From: an uncultured Desulfobacterales bacterium
GTDB lineage: Bacteria; Desulfobacterota; Desulfobulbia; Desulfobulbales; Desulfocapsaceae
Assembly: GCA_937915545.1 (NCBI GenBank)
Contig: CALGIJ010000025.1
Location: 90,769 to 154,768, forward strand
DNA length: 64,000 nucleotides
Direction: 5' to 3'
A program made the translations under genes and the position numbers. Positions within the stretch are counted from its first letter, which is position 1. Every line of letters begins with the position of its first letter. Below the pieces are notes generated by a model. That model ran no database searches and was not told where the DNA came from. It saw only the letters and a list, made by a program, of their open reading frames with translations. Shown in pieces: positions 42,391 to 52,474 of this stretch.

Positions 42391-44250
42391 TCACCGCCCC
42401 CGCGTGAGACCGTGCCCGTCGAGCCGCTCGATCCCCGGCTCCATGGGCACGGCCAGGCTGAGGTAACGTCCCTCCGCGCTGAACATCAGGCCCTTGTCGG
42501 CCATCATGAGGAGGAACGTGTCGAGATGGGCGGCGTCGATGTCGGCGAACGCCTGCTGCAGCTGGCGACGCGAGCGGCTGGTGCGGCAGAAGAGGTAGAT
42601 ATCCCGCGATGAGGCGACGAGGCGGTGCCGCAGAGTTGTCCCCCCCTCTCGTCGCTCGTTGAGCAGGAGAAAGTCGCCGCCATCGTGATAACCGAGGATT
42701 GGCGGACTGTTCCGCCCTGGCAGGGCCAAGGCATGGTAGGAACGTTGCCAGGCTCTCGTCCTGGCGACCACCGGGGCCCACAGGCGGCGCTGCCGTCCCT
42801 GCTGCCCCCGGTAGCCCTGCACCAGCAGGCGCAGCTGAGATCCCAGGCGTTCACCCAGCAGGGTGCGCCAGTGGCGATGGTTGCCACAGGGGACTATGCC
42901 GTAGGCGGCCGGGTTGGCGTGGACCGGGCTGTGCAGACCCAGCCAGAAGTGCACCGGCGCAAGCGGGCGAAGCATCGAGACCCGCTTCATGGTGGCCAGG
43001 GTCTCCCTGACGTCGTCCTCGTCGCTGCCGGGAAAGCCCAGCAGCAGGTTGCCGCCGTGGGGCAGGGCCAGGGCCTCGCAGTGCCGCATCATCTCCACAT
43101 TGGCCATGACGCTGGTGCCCTTGCCCAGCTTTTTCAACAGCCCCCCGCTGAGCGCCTCGATGCCCACCTGCAGGCTGCGCACCCCGGCGCGGTGCATCTC
43201 GTGCAACCTGGCGGCGCTGGTATCGGCGCGAATTTCCGCAAACAGCCGCAGCTCGCGGTCGCCTTCGTCAAGACGGCGCATCAGATCGGCACCTTCTCGG
43301 GGCGGCAGGAGGTTATCCATGAAGGCAAAGGACAGCACCCGGTGACGCCGGGCAAGGTCCTCGATTTCGGTGGCGACCTTGGTGGCCGATTTATGGCGAT
43401 AGCCCTGCCACTGCAGGTTGAGGTTGCAGAAAGCGCAGGCGCCATTTCGCTGTTGCCCGTCATCATCGGGCCGCAGGCGGCGTGCCTGCCACAGGCAACC
43501 GCGCGACATCTCGATCGGCAGGGTGGGGAAGAAGCGGCGCTGCTGCGGCAGGGAGTGGAGGAATGCGAAGTATTCGCTGAAGTCGGGGCTTGGCAGCTGG
43601 TCGAGGTCATTGAGGGGGGGAGGCTGCCTTGTCGCCAGGAGTGGGCGCGATGGCGAATCGGTGCAGTAGTGGGCCGCCAACTCCGCCAACGGGCCTTCGC
43701 CTTCGCCGCGCACAAGGTGATCAACCCCAGGAAAGAGCCTGGCGAGGTTTTTCCCCTCCTCCCCGGAAAAACTCGATCCGCCCAAGACCACTGGCAACTG
43801 CGGCTGTCGCTCCTTGATGCGGCGCAGGAGGAGCAAACCGCTGGTGGTCTGGCACAGGGAGACGGTGATGCCGGCGAGGCCATAGACCTGCCAGTCGATC
43901 CTGTCGAGAAAGCGGTTGTAGACCGCATCGAACTCCGCCGCCAGTCGCTCCAGGCCGTGGCGGGCAATCTCCTTGCCGCCGCATCCCTCCTGTCGGAAGA
44001 GGCGTTCGATGGCGGGGTGGTTTTCCGGGAAGAGCAGGCTCGCCGCAACTGCCTCCGCCACCCAGCTGCGCTCGGAGACCTCCTGGTACAGGGTATAGCC
44101 AAGCTGGGCCGCCGTCTCCAGGTGAAGGTGCACCGCCTTTACGGCAAGTTCGGGGAAGCGCTTGCCGAGAAAAGCCTTGAGGGTGGCGAGCTGAATCGAC
44201 GGGCGGTTGAACAGGGCCCAGGGCGGGGCGATGAGGATGAGGGGGAGCAT
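42391..44250 (-). CDS. Radical SAM protein resembling RiPP-maturation (rSAM_ocin/TIGR03975-like) enzymes
   Basis: 619 residues from ATG 44250; a GTG at 44259 is also in frame. The N-terminal B12-binding-like region (ILIAPPWALFNRPSIQLATLKAFLG, LPVVLGGSSFSGEEGKNL, VRGEGEGPLAELA) precedes the radical SAM domain. The cluster motif SRGC...CAFCNLNLQWQGYRHKS matches the rSAM_ocin pattern (CxFCgLN). Between the first and second Cys there are 19 residues instead of the usual few (LWQARRLRPDDD onward), an insertion. The conserved AFMDNLLP and GIEALSGGLLKKLGKG follow. Relatives C-methylate or otherwise modify ribosomal peptides, but no precursor gene was recognised nearby. Confidence 0.75.
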   Translation of the reverse strand: MLPLILIAPPWALFNRPSIQLATLKAFLGKRFPELAVKAVHLHLETAAQLGYTLYQEVSERSWVAEAVAASLLFPENHPAIERLFRQEGCGGKEIARHGLERLAAEFDAVYNRFLDRIDWQVYGLAGITVSLCQTTSGLLLLRRIKERQPQLPVVLGGSSFSGEEGKNLARLFPGVDHLVRGEGEGPLAELAAHYCTDSPSRPLLATRQPPPLNDLDQLPSPDFSEYFAFLHSLPQQRRFFPTLPIEMSRGCLWQARRLRPDDDGQQRNGACAFCNLNLQWQGYRHKSATKVATEIEDLARRHRVLSFAFMDNLLPPREGADLMRRLDEGDRELRLFAEIRADTSAARLHEMHRAGVRSLQVGIEALSGGLLKKLGKGTSVMANVEMMRHCEALALPHGGNLLLGFPGSDEDDVRETLATMKRVSMLRPLAPVHFWLGLHSPVHANPAAYGIVPCGNHRHWRTLLGERLGSQLRLLVQGYRGQQGRQRRLWAPVVARTRAWQRSYHALALPGRNSPPILGYHDGGDFLLLNERREGGTTLRHRLVASSRDIYLFCRTSRSRRQLQQAFADIDAAHLDTFLLMMADKGLMFSAEGRYLSLAVPMEPGIERLDGHGLTRGR

Positions 44251-44265
44251 GGCCGGCACCGGTTG

Positions 44266-44304
44266 CTGGCCGCAGCCCGCCGAAGGGTGGCGGGCTGCGG
44301 CCAG
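44266..44304 (-). terminator. GC-rich 16-bp hairpin behind the RND operon
   Basis: A perfect 16-bp inverted repeat, 44266-44281 with 44289-44304 and a 7-nt loop, lies 7 bp after the RND gene stop (minus strand). There is no U-tract, so it may be a processing or attenuation hairpin rather than a classical terminator. Confidence 0.55.
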
Positions 44305-44310
44305 GGGAGA

Positions 44311-47300
44311 CTATTTCTTGAGCATATAGTAGAGCACCGGCACCGCCATGCGGCTGATCAGCAGGGAGGCGATCTCCCCGAACATCAGTGAGATGGCCAG
44401 CCCCTGGAAAATAGGGTCGGCGAGGATCACCGCGGCACCGATGACCACCGCCAGGGCTGTCAGCAGCATCGGGCGAAAGCGGATGGCCCCGGCGTCGACC
44501 ACCGCCTTGGCCAGAGGTTCCCCTTCGGCGATGCGCTGCTCGATGAAGTCGACGAGGATGATCGAGTTACGCACGACGATGCCCGCCCCGGCCATGAAGC
44601 CGATCATCGAGGTGGCGGTGAAGAAGGCGCCGAAGGCCCAGTGGGCGGGGAGGATGCCAATGAGTGAGAAGGGAATGGCGGCCATCACCACCAGGGGGGT
44701 GAGGTAGGTCTTGAACCAGCCAACCATGAGCATGTAGATGAGCACCATGACCACGCAGAAGGCGAGACCAAGGTCGCGGAAGACCTCGAGGGTGATATGC
44801 CACTCGCCATCCCACTTCATGGCCGGCTCGCTGTCCACAAAGGGCTGGCTGAGGTTGTGGATCTTCACCTCGGCGACGCTGCCGCCATACTTCCGGCCAT
44901 CGAGGGCGGCAAGTTTTGTGTTGATGTCGAAGATGGCGTAGACCGGGCTCTCCACCTCCCCGGCGACATCGCCGCTGACGTAGATCACCGGCTTGAGGTT
45001 TTTGCGGTAGAGAGGCTGTTCCACCGGGCGCTCCACTACCTGCACCAGTTCGCGCAGGGGCACCAGGGGGGCGGCAGGGTTGCTCTCGGAGCGCAGGGCG
45101 ATGTTCTCGATCGACTCGATGCGTGCCCGCTTCTCCGGGGGCAGCTCGAGCACCATGTTGACCGGCTCCTTCTCATTGGGGAGGTGGAAAAGGTCGAAGG
45201 AGTGACCAGCCACCGCCATGTCGATGGTCCTGGTGATCTGGCGTTCGGAGATGCCGTTCATGGCCGCCTTTTCCTTGTCGACGAGGAAGACCTTGCGCAC
45301 CCGCTCGGTTTCCTGGAACCAGTCGACGTCGACAACCCCGCGGCTGCTCTCGAGGATCGTTTTTACCTCTTGCGCCATCTCGCGCCGCCCTTCCTCGGTG
45401 GGGCCGTAGATCTCCGCCACCAGGGTCTGCAGCACCGGTGGCCCAGGCGGCACCTCGGCAACCACCACGTTGGCCTGGTGCCGGGCGGCAATGGCCGCCA
45501 GCTGCGGGCGGATGCGGGTGGCGATGTCGTGGCTCTGCAGGCTCCGTTCACCCTTAGGGAGAAGATTGACCTGGATGTCGGCCACTGTCGGCCCGCGGCG
45601 CAGGAAGTAATGGCGCACCAGACCGTTGAAGTTGTAGGGCGAGGCGGTGCCGACATAGACCTGGTAGTCGGTGACCATCGGGTCGCGGCTCACCTCTCTC
45701 GCCATCTCCAGGGCCACCTGGGCGGTGCCTTCCAGGGTCGAGCCCTCGGGCATGTTGAGGATGACCTGAAATTCGCTCTTGTTGTCGAAGGGCAGCATCT
45801 TCACCTTGACCAGGCCGAGATAGACCATGGACATGGCGCCAAGCAGCAGCGCGGTGATGACGGTGAAGAAGAGCATCCGCCAGGCGGCGTGGGCGAGGAG
45901 CGGGTCCATGATGCGGTGGTAGATGCGGGTGAACCAGTCGTCGGGGATTTCGTCTTCGCCGCCATGGCCATGACCGGTCGCTCTGCGCCTGAGGATGTGG
46001 ATGGCCGCCCAGGGGGTGACGGTAAAGGCGATGATCAGCGAGAAGACCATCGCCGCCGAGGCACCGATGGGGATGGGGCGCATATAGGGGCCCATCAGGC
46101 CGCCGACGAAGGCCATCGGCAGGATGGCGGCGATGACCGCCCAGGTGGCAAGGATGGTCGGGTTGCCTACCTCGGCTACCGCCTCCACCGCCACCTGTAC
46201 CGCATCGCGTCCGCGGTTGCCGGGTAGGCGCAGATGGCGGACGATGTTTTCGACGACGACGATGGCGTCGTCGACGAGGATGCCGATGGAGAAGATGAGG
46301 GCGAACAGGGTGATGCGGTTGAGGGTATAGCCGTAGAGGTAGAACACCAGCAGGGTCAGGGCGAGGGTCGAGGGGATGGCCAGCATCACCACCAGCGACT
46401 CGCGCCAGCCGAGGAAGAGGAGGATGAGGATGGCCACTCCGAAGACGGCAATACCCATATGCAGGAGCAACTCGTTGGATTTCTCCGAGGCGGTCGCCCC
46501 GTAATCACGGCTGATGCTGACCGTGAGATCGGCAGGGAGCAGCGTGCCTTTGAGCTCATCGACCTTGGTCTGCACATCGGCCACCACCGCCACCGCGTTG
46601 GCCCCGGGGCGCTTGGCGATGGAGATGGTCACCGCCGCCACCGGGTCATCTCCGCCGCTGCCGTGCAGTACGTAGTCGGCAGGCTCGGCCGGGCCGTCCT
46701 CGACCTCGGCCACCTCCTCGAGGTAGACCGGCTTGCCGCCATAGACCCCGACGACGATGCGCCGCACCTCGGCGGCGCTGGTCAGAAAGGCTCCGGTTTG
46801 CAGGGGGATCTCTTCGTTGAAGGCCTTGAGCGTTCCGGCCATGGATTGGCTGTTGACCGCCTGGATCTTCGGGGCGAGGTCGCCCAGGGTGAGATTGCGC
46901 GAGGCGAGCTGCAGGGGGTCGAAGCGGATGGTCAGCTGGCGCTTGGTGCCGCCGATGATCTTCGTTTCCGCCACCAGGGGGATGCTCTTGACGGCGTCGT
47001 CGATCTGGGCGGCGACGCGCCGCAGGGTGTAGTGGTCGTAGCCCTGGCCATGGAGGGTCAGGGCCATGATCGGTACGTCGTCGATGGTATGCGGCTTGAT
47101 CAGCGGCAGGCCCACCGAGTGGGGGATGCGGTCGAAGTTGGTGGCCAGCTTCTGGTTGAGGCGGACGATGGCCTCTTCGAGGTTCTCGCCGACGTAGAAA
47201 CGCACGACGAGAAGACTCTGGCCGGCGGCGGAGGTCGAGTATATGTATTCCACCCCAGGCAGCTCGTAGAGCAGCTTCTCCATGGGGATGGTCATGCGTT

Positions 47301-47514
47301 CCTCGACCTCTTTGGGGGTGGCCCCGGGCATGGCGACGATGACGTCGATCATCGGCACCTTGATCTGCGGTTCCTCTTCCCGCGGCAGCAGAACCACGGC
47401 GAGGATGCCGAGGAGCAGCGAGGCGATGATCCCCAGGGGGGTCAGCTTGGAGTTGACGAAGGCCTGGGCGAGGCGGCCGGCGAAACCTGCATGAGGGGCA
47501 GATGGGGTGTGCAT
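44311..47514 (-). CDS. RND-family efflux permease
   Basis: 1067 residues, full RND length. The sequence has an N-terminal membrane helix (LTPLGIIASLLLGILAVVLLP), large periplasmic loops and two blocks of membrane helices. The first block includes GWRESLVVMLAIPSTLALTL and the conserved IGILVDDAIVVVENIVRHL with paired Asp for proton transfer; the second includes ATSMIGFMAGAGIVVRNSIILVDFIEQR. It is the inner-membrane pump of a tripartite system; the substrate is not predictable. It is the last gene of the operon tolC-like - adaptor - pump. Confidence 0.95.
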   Translation of the reverse strand: MHTPSAPHAGFAGRLAQAFVNSKLTPLGIIASLLLGILAVVLLPREEEPQIKVPMIDVIVAMPGATPKEVEERMTIPMEKLLYELPGVEYIYSTSAAGQSLLVVRFYVGENLEEAIVRLNQKLATNFDRIPHSVGLPLIKPHTIDDVPIMALTLHGQGYDHYTLRRVAAQIDDAVKSIPLVAETKIIGGTKRQLTIRFDPLQLASRNLTLGDLAPKIQAVNSQSMAGTLKAFNEEIPLQTGAFLTSAAEVRRIVVGVYGGKPVYLEEVAEVEDGPAEPADYVLHGSGGDDPVAAVTISIAKRPGANAVAVVADVQTKVDELKGTLLPADLTVSISRDYGATASEKSNELLLHMGIAVFGVAILILLFLGWRESLVVMLAIPSTLALTLLVFYLYGYTLNRITLFALIFSIGILVDDAIVVVENIVRHLRLPGNRGRDAVQVAVEAVAEVGNPTILATWAVIAAILPMAFVGGLMGPYMRPIPIGASAAMVFSLIIAFTVTPWAAIHILRRRATGHGHGGEDEIPDDWFTRIYHRIMDPLLAHAAWRMLFFTVITALLLGAMSMVYLGLVKVKMLPFDNKSEFQVILNMPEGSTLEGTAQVALEMAREVSRDPMVTDYQVYVGTASPYNFNGLVRHYFLRRGPTVADIQVNLLPKGERSLQSHDIATRIRPQLAAIAARHQANVVVAEVPPGPPVLQTLVAEIYGPTEEGRREMAQEVKTILESSRGVVDVDWFQETERVRKVFLVDKEKAAMNGISERQITRTIDMAVAGHSFDLFHLPNEKEPVNMVLELPPEKRARIESIENIALRSESNPAAPLVPLRELVQVVERPVEQPLYRKNLKPVIYVSGDVAGEVESPVYAIFDINTKLAALDGRKYGGSVAEVKIHNLSQPFVDSEPAMKWDGEWHITLEVFRDLGLAFCVVMVLIYMLMVGWFKTYLTPLVVMAAIPFSLIGILPAHWAFGAFFTATSMIGFMAGAGIVVRNSIILVDFIEQRIAEGEPLAKAVVDAGAIRFRPMLLTALAVVIGAAVILADPIFQGLAISLMFGEIASLLISRMAVPVLYYMLKK

Positions 47515-47562
47515 GTCGCTCTGTTCCGGTTGAGAAGTGGGTTTGGCTCCCGCCGTTGGCGG

Positions 47563-48594
47563 CTACTTGAGGGTCACTGCCTGCCCGTCGCGGAGGTCGG
47601 GGGTGGCGGGAACCACTACCATCGCCCCTTCCGCCAGACCGGCGAGGATCTCGACACGGCCGTCGAGACGGGCCCCGCTGCGTACCAGGCGCAGGCTGAG
47701 GCGGCCGTTATCGACCACGTAGACCTTCTCTATCTGGCCCTGGACGCTGATCGCTTCGCCGGGCACGGTCAGCGTCTTGGCCTCGGCCAGCGCCAGCGTC
47801 ACCCTGGCGAACTGGCCGGAGCGCAGGTCGGGGGCAGCGGGAAGGCGCAGTTTGACCTGGGAGGTGCGCGAGGAGGGGTCGGCAACCGGCGACACCTCGG
47901 CCACCGTACCCTTCAGGCGGCGTTGCAGCGAAGGGATAGCGATGTCGAGCACGTCACCCTTGGCGACTCTGGTGATCATCGCCTCGGGGATGTCGGTGAC
48001 CACCTGCAGGGTGTTCTCCTCCTCGAGGTTCAGCAAAGGTTTGCCGGGGGTGGCGAGATCGCCGACGTTGGCCATCTTGCGGCTGACGATACCGGAGAAG
48101 GGGGCGGTGATTTTAGTGAAGTCGAGCATCGCCTGGGCGGTGCGGTAGCCGGCGTCGGCGATGCGCAGGCTGTCTTCCAGGGACTTGACAGCCTCCGGGG
48201 TGGCGGCGTTGCGTTTGAGCAGGTTTTCCTCGCGGGACAGGTTGCGCCTGGCCTGCTCCACCTGGGCCTTGGCCTGCTGCAACTGGGCGGAGATCTCCTG
48301 GGCATCGAGCTCCACCAGCAGTTGCCCGGCCTTGACGCGGCTGCCCACCTCGACGGGGAGGGTGACGATGTTGCCGGTGATCTTGGCGGAAATCTCCGCC
48401 CGTTCCACCGCCTGCACGGTGCCCACCAACTCCACCTGGTGGATGGCGGCTTCCTTCTCCACCCTGGCGGTTGTAACCGCCACCGGGGCGGCCGCCTCTT
48501 TCTTCGCCGTCGGCGCAGTCTGCTCCTGGCGGCAGGCGGAGGTCAAGGCCGCTGCGGCGATGGCGAGAATTGCCAGTAGGTATTTGCCCTTCAT
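47563..48594 (-). CDS. RND periplasmic adaptor lipoprotein
   Basis: 343 residues with a lipoprotein signal (MKGKYLLAILAIAAAALTSAC, lipobox LTSAC). The typical adaptor architecture is visible: a lipoyl-like segment (VEVGSRVKAGQLLVELDAQE), an alpha-helical hairpin (QLQQAKAQVEQARRNLSREENLL), TKITAPFSGIVSRKMANVGDLATPGKPL and the beta-barrel domain. It links the pump to the TolC-like channel. It begins 22 bp after the tolC-like gene. Confidence 0.94.
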   Translation of the reverse strand: MKGKYLLAILAIAAAALTSACRQEQTAPTAKKEAAAPVAVTTARVEKEAAIHQVELVGTVQAVERAEISAKITGNIVTLPVEVGSRVKAGQLLVELDAQEISAQLQQAKAQVEQARRNLSREENLLKRNAATPEAVKSLEDSLRIADAGYRTAQAMLDFTKITAPFSGIVSRKMANVGDLATPGKPLLNLEEENTLQVVTDIPEAMITRVAKGDVLDIAIPSLQRRLKGTVAEVSPVADPSSRTSQVKLRLPAAPDLRSGQFARVTLALAEAKTLTVPGEAISVQGQIEKVYVVDNGRLSLRLVRSGARLDGRVEILAGLAEGAMVVVPATPDLRDGQAVTLK

Positions 48595-48616
48595 CGCGTA
48601 GGTCTCCTTTTCTTTG

Positions 48617-49948
48617 CTAAAGTGCGGTATCGGAAAATTGCGGCATCCCTACGGCGCGGCGCAGGTTGGCCACGGCCACCTGGTAGGCGGCTGCGGCGCT
48701 GAGCTGGCGGGCGCGGGCGTCGGTTAAGCGCATCTCGAGGTCGATCACCTCCGAGGCGAGGATGACCCCTTCCTTGAAGCGGGCCCGACTCAGCCGGGCG
48801 ACTTCCTCGGCGACATCGACCATCCTCCCGGTAACGCCAAGCCGTTCCTTGGCCTGGCGGTAGTCGAGTTCGGCCTGCTGCAGCTCGAGGTCGTAGGCCA
48901 GCTCGGTCTTGCGTTTCACGCCCTCCAGTTCCTGCACCTTGAGTCGCGCCATGGCGATGCGAGACGCGGTGCGATGGCCATCGAAGAGGGTCTGATTGAG
49001 GCGCACTCCGGCCTGCCAGGAGGTGCCGCTTTCCTCTTCGATGAGGCCGCTGTCGACTTGGAAGGCGGCAAAGCCCTCCACCGTCGGCAATTGGCCGGCT
49101 TCGGCGCTGCGCAGCTCGGCCTGAGCTGCGTCGAGCATCGCCGCCAGCCGCCGCAATTCCGGCCGGTTACGGTAGTCGGGCTGTGCCGGCAGCTGCTGCG
49201 TCATGTCCCGCGAGAGGTCGAGCCGAACCTCCTGGGCGGGAAGGCCGAGGAGGTTGAGGAAGGAGCGCTGGCCGAGCTCCAGCTGGTGACGGCCGTGGAT
49301 GAGGTTTTCTCCGGCACGGGCGAGCTGCAGTTCGAGGTTGAGCAGGTCCTGACGGAGGAGATCGCCGGCCTCGAAGCGGGCCTGGCCGACATCGCGGGCT
49401 GAGGAGATGGCTGCCACCTCCTGCTCTCGCACCGACACCATCTTCTCCGCCTGGACGATGGCGTGGAAGGCTTTGACCGTCTCGTAGCCGAGCTGGTTGT
49501 GGAGGGCGGCGAGGTCCTGTTGCGAGGCTTCGCTGGCGGCAAGGGCGGCATCCTGCTCGGCCTTGCTGCGTCCGCCGTTATAGAAGGTATGCGCCACGGT
49601 GGCGCGTAGCTGCAGGTTGTCGGTGCGGCCCGGGTCGTTGAAGTCGATGCTGTTGTCGAAAGCCCCCTGATTGAGGATGTTGCCGAAGGAGTACATCGGC
49701 GTGGTGGTCTGCCCGTATTCGGCGCTGACGCCGACGGTGGGCAGGTCGCTCCCTTTGGCGAACTGGGTAGCAGCCTGGGCGGCCTCGATGCGTGTGCGGG
49801 CGATGACCGTGTCCGGGCCGGAAGCAATGGCCTGGGCCACCGCTGCCGCAGCCGTCCACACCCCGGGGGAGGCATCGGCGGCCAGAGCGCTGACGGTGGG
49901 GGCGGCCAGGGCGAGAAGGAGCAGTGAGGACAGGAGTTGCTGTTTCAT
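48617..49948 (-). CDS. TolC-family outer-membrane channel protein
   Basis: 443 residues with a Sec signal peptide (MKQQLLSSLLLLALAAPTVSALA). Two internally repeated helical halves are typical of TolC (ARTRIEAAQAATQFAKGSDLPTVGVSAEYG and the second-half AARLDAAQAEL-like segment near residue 275), and the C-terminal half has ARFKEGVILASEVIDLEMRL. It is the first gene of the efflux operon; the promoter should lie in the AT-rich stretch at 49949-50010. Confidence 0.93.
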   Translation of the reverse strand: MKQQLLSSLLLLALAAPTVSALAADASPGVWTAAAAVAQAIASGPDTVIARTRIEAAQAATQFAKGSDLPTVGVSAEYGQTTTPMYSFGNILNQGAFDNSIDFNDPGRTDNLQLRATVAHTFYNGGRSKAEQDAALAASEASQQDLAALHNQLGYETVKAFHAIVQAEKMVSVREQEVAAISSARDVGQARFEAGDLLRQDLLNLELQLARAGENLIHGRHQLELGQRSFLNLLGLPAQEVRLDLSRDMTQQLPAQPDYRNRPELRRLAAMLDAAQAELRSAEAGQLPTVEGFAAFQVDSGLIEEESGTSWQAGVRLNQTLFDGHRTASRIAMARLKVQELEGVKRKTELAYDLELQQAELDYRQAKERLGVTGRMVDVAEEVARLSRARFKEGVILASEVIDLEMRLTDARARQLSAAAAYQVAVANLRRAVGMPQFSDTAL

Positions 49949-50093
49949 AGTTGATCCTCAACCAAAGGAGTACTCTGTTGTAGCATTTAAGGATTTAATT
50001 TAACATAGGGCCTTTATTATGAAATGTCAAAGCGGTCAAGGCAGAATTTTTCCATTTCTCCACCGGCCATGGCCTGGGCGCTGGCCGCCCGCC

Positions 50094-52202
50094 TCAGGCG
50101 GGGAAGGCCGCTGCATCGTCGCGGGAGGTCATGGTCAGCTCCTGCAGGAGAGCCTCCAGCTTTTTGATGTCCACCGGTTTGGCCAGGTAGCTGGTCATGC
50201 CGGCGTCGAGGCATTTCTCGCGGTCGCCAGCCATGGCAAACGCGGTGAGAGCGATGATCGGCACCTCGCGATGGGCGGCGTAGCGTGGTTCCGTCCTGAT
50301 GCGGCGCGTGGCCTCCAGACCGTCAAGCTCCGGCATCTGCACATCCATGAGGATGACGTCGACGCGGTCGTTTTCCAGGCACTGCAGCGCCAGACAGCCA
50401 TCGGCGGCGGTCAGCGCGCGATGGCCGAGCTTGACGAGGACGGCGTGGAGAATCTGCCGGTTGATCTCTTCGTCCTCGACGATCAAGGCGTTGAGGCGCC
50501 GCCGAGACCGGCTGAGCAGCGGCGGTCTGGCCGCTCCCGCCTGCTTGCCTGGCAAGGCACCCTCGCGGACCGGCACGGTGAAGGTCACCGTAGTGCCGCC
50601 GGAGAGGTTGCGGGCCAGGTGTACGGTGCCGCCGAGGTGGTGCACCAGCTGCTTGACGATGGCCAGCCCCAGGCCGGTGCCCTGGGTGGTTCTTGTCGCC
50701 GCCGAGGCTACCTGGGTGAAGGGTTCGAAGAGCTGGTCGCCAATGCCGGCGGGGATGCCGATGCCGGTGTCGGCGATGCTGCACTCGAGCAGCAGCTGGC
50801 CGCCCGCGCCGCGCTCCCGGGGGCGGAGCAGCAGGTCGATGGCGCCGTTCTCGGTGAACTTGACGGCGTTGCCAACGAGGTTATAAAGGATCTGGCGGAT
50901 GCGCACGTGGTCGGCGACGAGCTGATCGGGCACCGCCTCGTCGATGAACGAGTTGAGCGCCACGCGGCGCGGGTTGACCGCCGCCTTGAACGAGGCGATC
51001 AGCGTTCGCACCATCTCGCGGATGGCGAAAGGCTCCGGGTTGAGCTGCAGCTTGCCCGCTTCGATGCGTGAGTAGTCAAGGATGTCGTTGATGATCGTCA
51101 ACAGGCTCCTGCCCGACTCGGTGGCGGTCTTGACGTAGTCCTGCTGCTCGTCGTCGAGGCTGGTCATCTGCAGCAGCTGCAGCATCCCCAGGACACCGTT
51201 CATTGGTGTGCGCACCTCGTGGCTCATGTGGGCGAGGAACTCCGATTTGGCCCGGTTGGCGGCACAGGCCTGCTCCCTGGCCCCCTCCAGTTCGAGGATG
51301 ATCCTCTTGCGCGAGGTGATGTCGCGGGTGACGCCGACGATGCCGTTGAAGCCCTGGCCATGTTCAGAGAGCGGCGAGGCGATACTCTCCACCCAGACCT
51401 CGCTGCCATCGGCGGCTGCAAAAGACGACTCCCAGTGCAGCGGCCGATCTGCGCTGAGCCTGTCGCGGCTCGAGCCGTTGACCATCAAAGGGGAGCCGGT
51501 GAGCAGCAGGCTGGCCACGGTCGCGGCGGCCTCTTCCTGGGGACGGCCGAAGAGGTGGCAGAAGGAGGGGCTGACGAAGCCTGGCGAAAGCTCGCTGTCG
51601 GTGGTCCAGATGACATCGTGGACGTTGTCGGCGAGGAGGCGGTAGAGGCTCTCGCTGCGGCGCAGCCGCTCCTCAGCCTGCTTGCGCTCGCTGATATCCC
51701 TGGCAATGGCCATGTAAAGGGCTTTGGCCTCGATGGTCAGGCGCAGGGCGCTCACTTCCACCGGCAGCAGGGCGCCATCTCTGGTGACGTAGGTGGTCTC
51801 GAAGGTGGCGTTGCCCTCCATGCTGAGGCGGGTGATCAGCTGGTTATTGTATTCGTGGTTGCTGCCGTCGCTGATGTCGAAGGGGGTCATGCCGAGCAGC
51901 TCTTCGCGGCTGTAGCCGAGTCTCTTGCAGGCGACGTTGTTGACGTCGGAGAAGTGCCCGTAGTTGTCGCTGTTGTGGTCGAGGGAAATGACGAACATCG
52001 CGTCATTGGCATAATTGAACAGCTTGCGGTATTTATTGCGGCTCTGTACCAGCTCTTCCCACTGTCGAGACAGGGCGAGGTCTGGCGAACCTCCCCCGGG
52101 AGCTGGTCCGCCCTTGCGGTGCAGTTCGGCCTCGAGCGCGACGATGCGTGCTTCCGCCTTGCGCAGAAGCTGTTGCAGTTCGGCGATGTCGAGTCCGGGC
52201 AT
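50094..52202 (-). CDS. Hybrid sensor histidine kinase with two PAS domains and receiver
   Basis: 702 residues from ATG 52202 (MPGLDIAELQQLLRKAEARIVALEAEL, a coiled coil). The frame extends 80 codons upstream but that part looks untranslated. Domain order is PAS 1 (KLFNYANDAMFVISLDHN), PAS 2 (LLADNVHDVIWTTDSELS), HisKA with His328 (FLAHMSHEVRTPMNGVLG), HATPase (ILYNLVGNAVKF, DTGIGIPAG, GTGLGLAIVKQL) and a C-terminal receiver with Asp620 (VILMDVQMPELDG) and KPVD. There is no transmembrane helix, so sensing is cytoplasmic, probably of redox state or a ligand through PAS. No cognate regulator is adjacent. Confidence 0.93.
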   Translation of the reverse strand: MPGLDIAELQQLLRKAEARIVALEAELHRKGGPAPGGGSPDLALSRQWEELVQSRNKYRKLFNYANDAMFVISLDHNSDNYGHFSDVNNVACKRLGYSREELLGMTPFDISDGSNHEYNNQLITRLSMEGNATFETTYVTRDGALLPVEVSALRLTIEAKALYMAIARDISERKQAEERLRRSESLYRLLADNVHDVIWTTDSELSPGFVSPSFCHLFGRPQEEAAATVASLLLTGSPLMVNGSSRDRLSADRPLHWESSFAAADGSEVWVESIASPLSEHGQGFNGIVGVTRDITSRKRIILELEGAREQACAANRAKSEFLAHMSHEVRTPMNGVLGMLQLLQMTSLDDEQQDYVKTATESGRSLLTIINDILDYSRIEAGKLQLNPEPFAIREMVRTLIASFKAAVNPRRVALNSFIDEAVPDQLVADHVRIRQILYNLVGNAVKFTENGAIDLLLRPRERGAGGQLLLECSIADTGIGIPAGIGDQLFEPFTQVASAATRTTQGTGLGLAIVKQLVHHLGGTVHLARNLSGGTTVTFTVPVREGALPGKQAGAARPPLLSRSRRRLNALIVEDEEINRQILHAVLVKLGHRALTAADGCLALQCLENDRVDVILMDVQMPELDGLEATRRIRTEPRYAAHREVPIIALTAFAMAGDREKCLDAGMTSYLAKPVDIKKLEALLQELTMTSRDDAAAFPA

Positions 52203-52474
52203 GGCGATGTTTGGCAGCGAGGGCTGAAGGAAACGGCGATATTGGCGAATGCTCTTTTGATGGTACCGATTTGCGGCAGAAGAGTCAAATTGAAAGCGGC
52301 CCCTGGCGAGCCCTTCGCAGCCACGCCGAGGGCTTCGGCAGGCGGTCAAAAGTGCCGGCGGGGTGAGAAACTGCTGGCCAAATAGAGCGAAAGAGGGGAT
52401 GCTGGCGCAACCCCGGAGCCGCCGGGAAGCGACGGCTGCCACAGACCATCCCCCACAAAGATCGAGGGACGATC

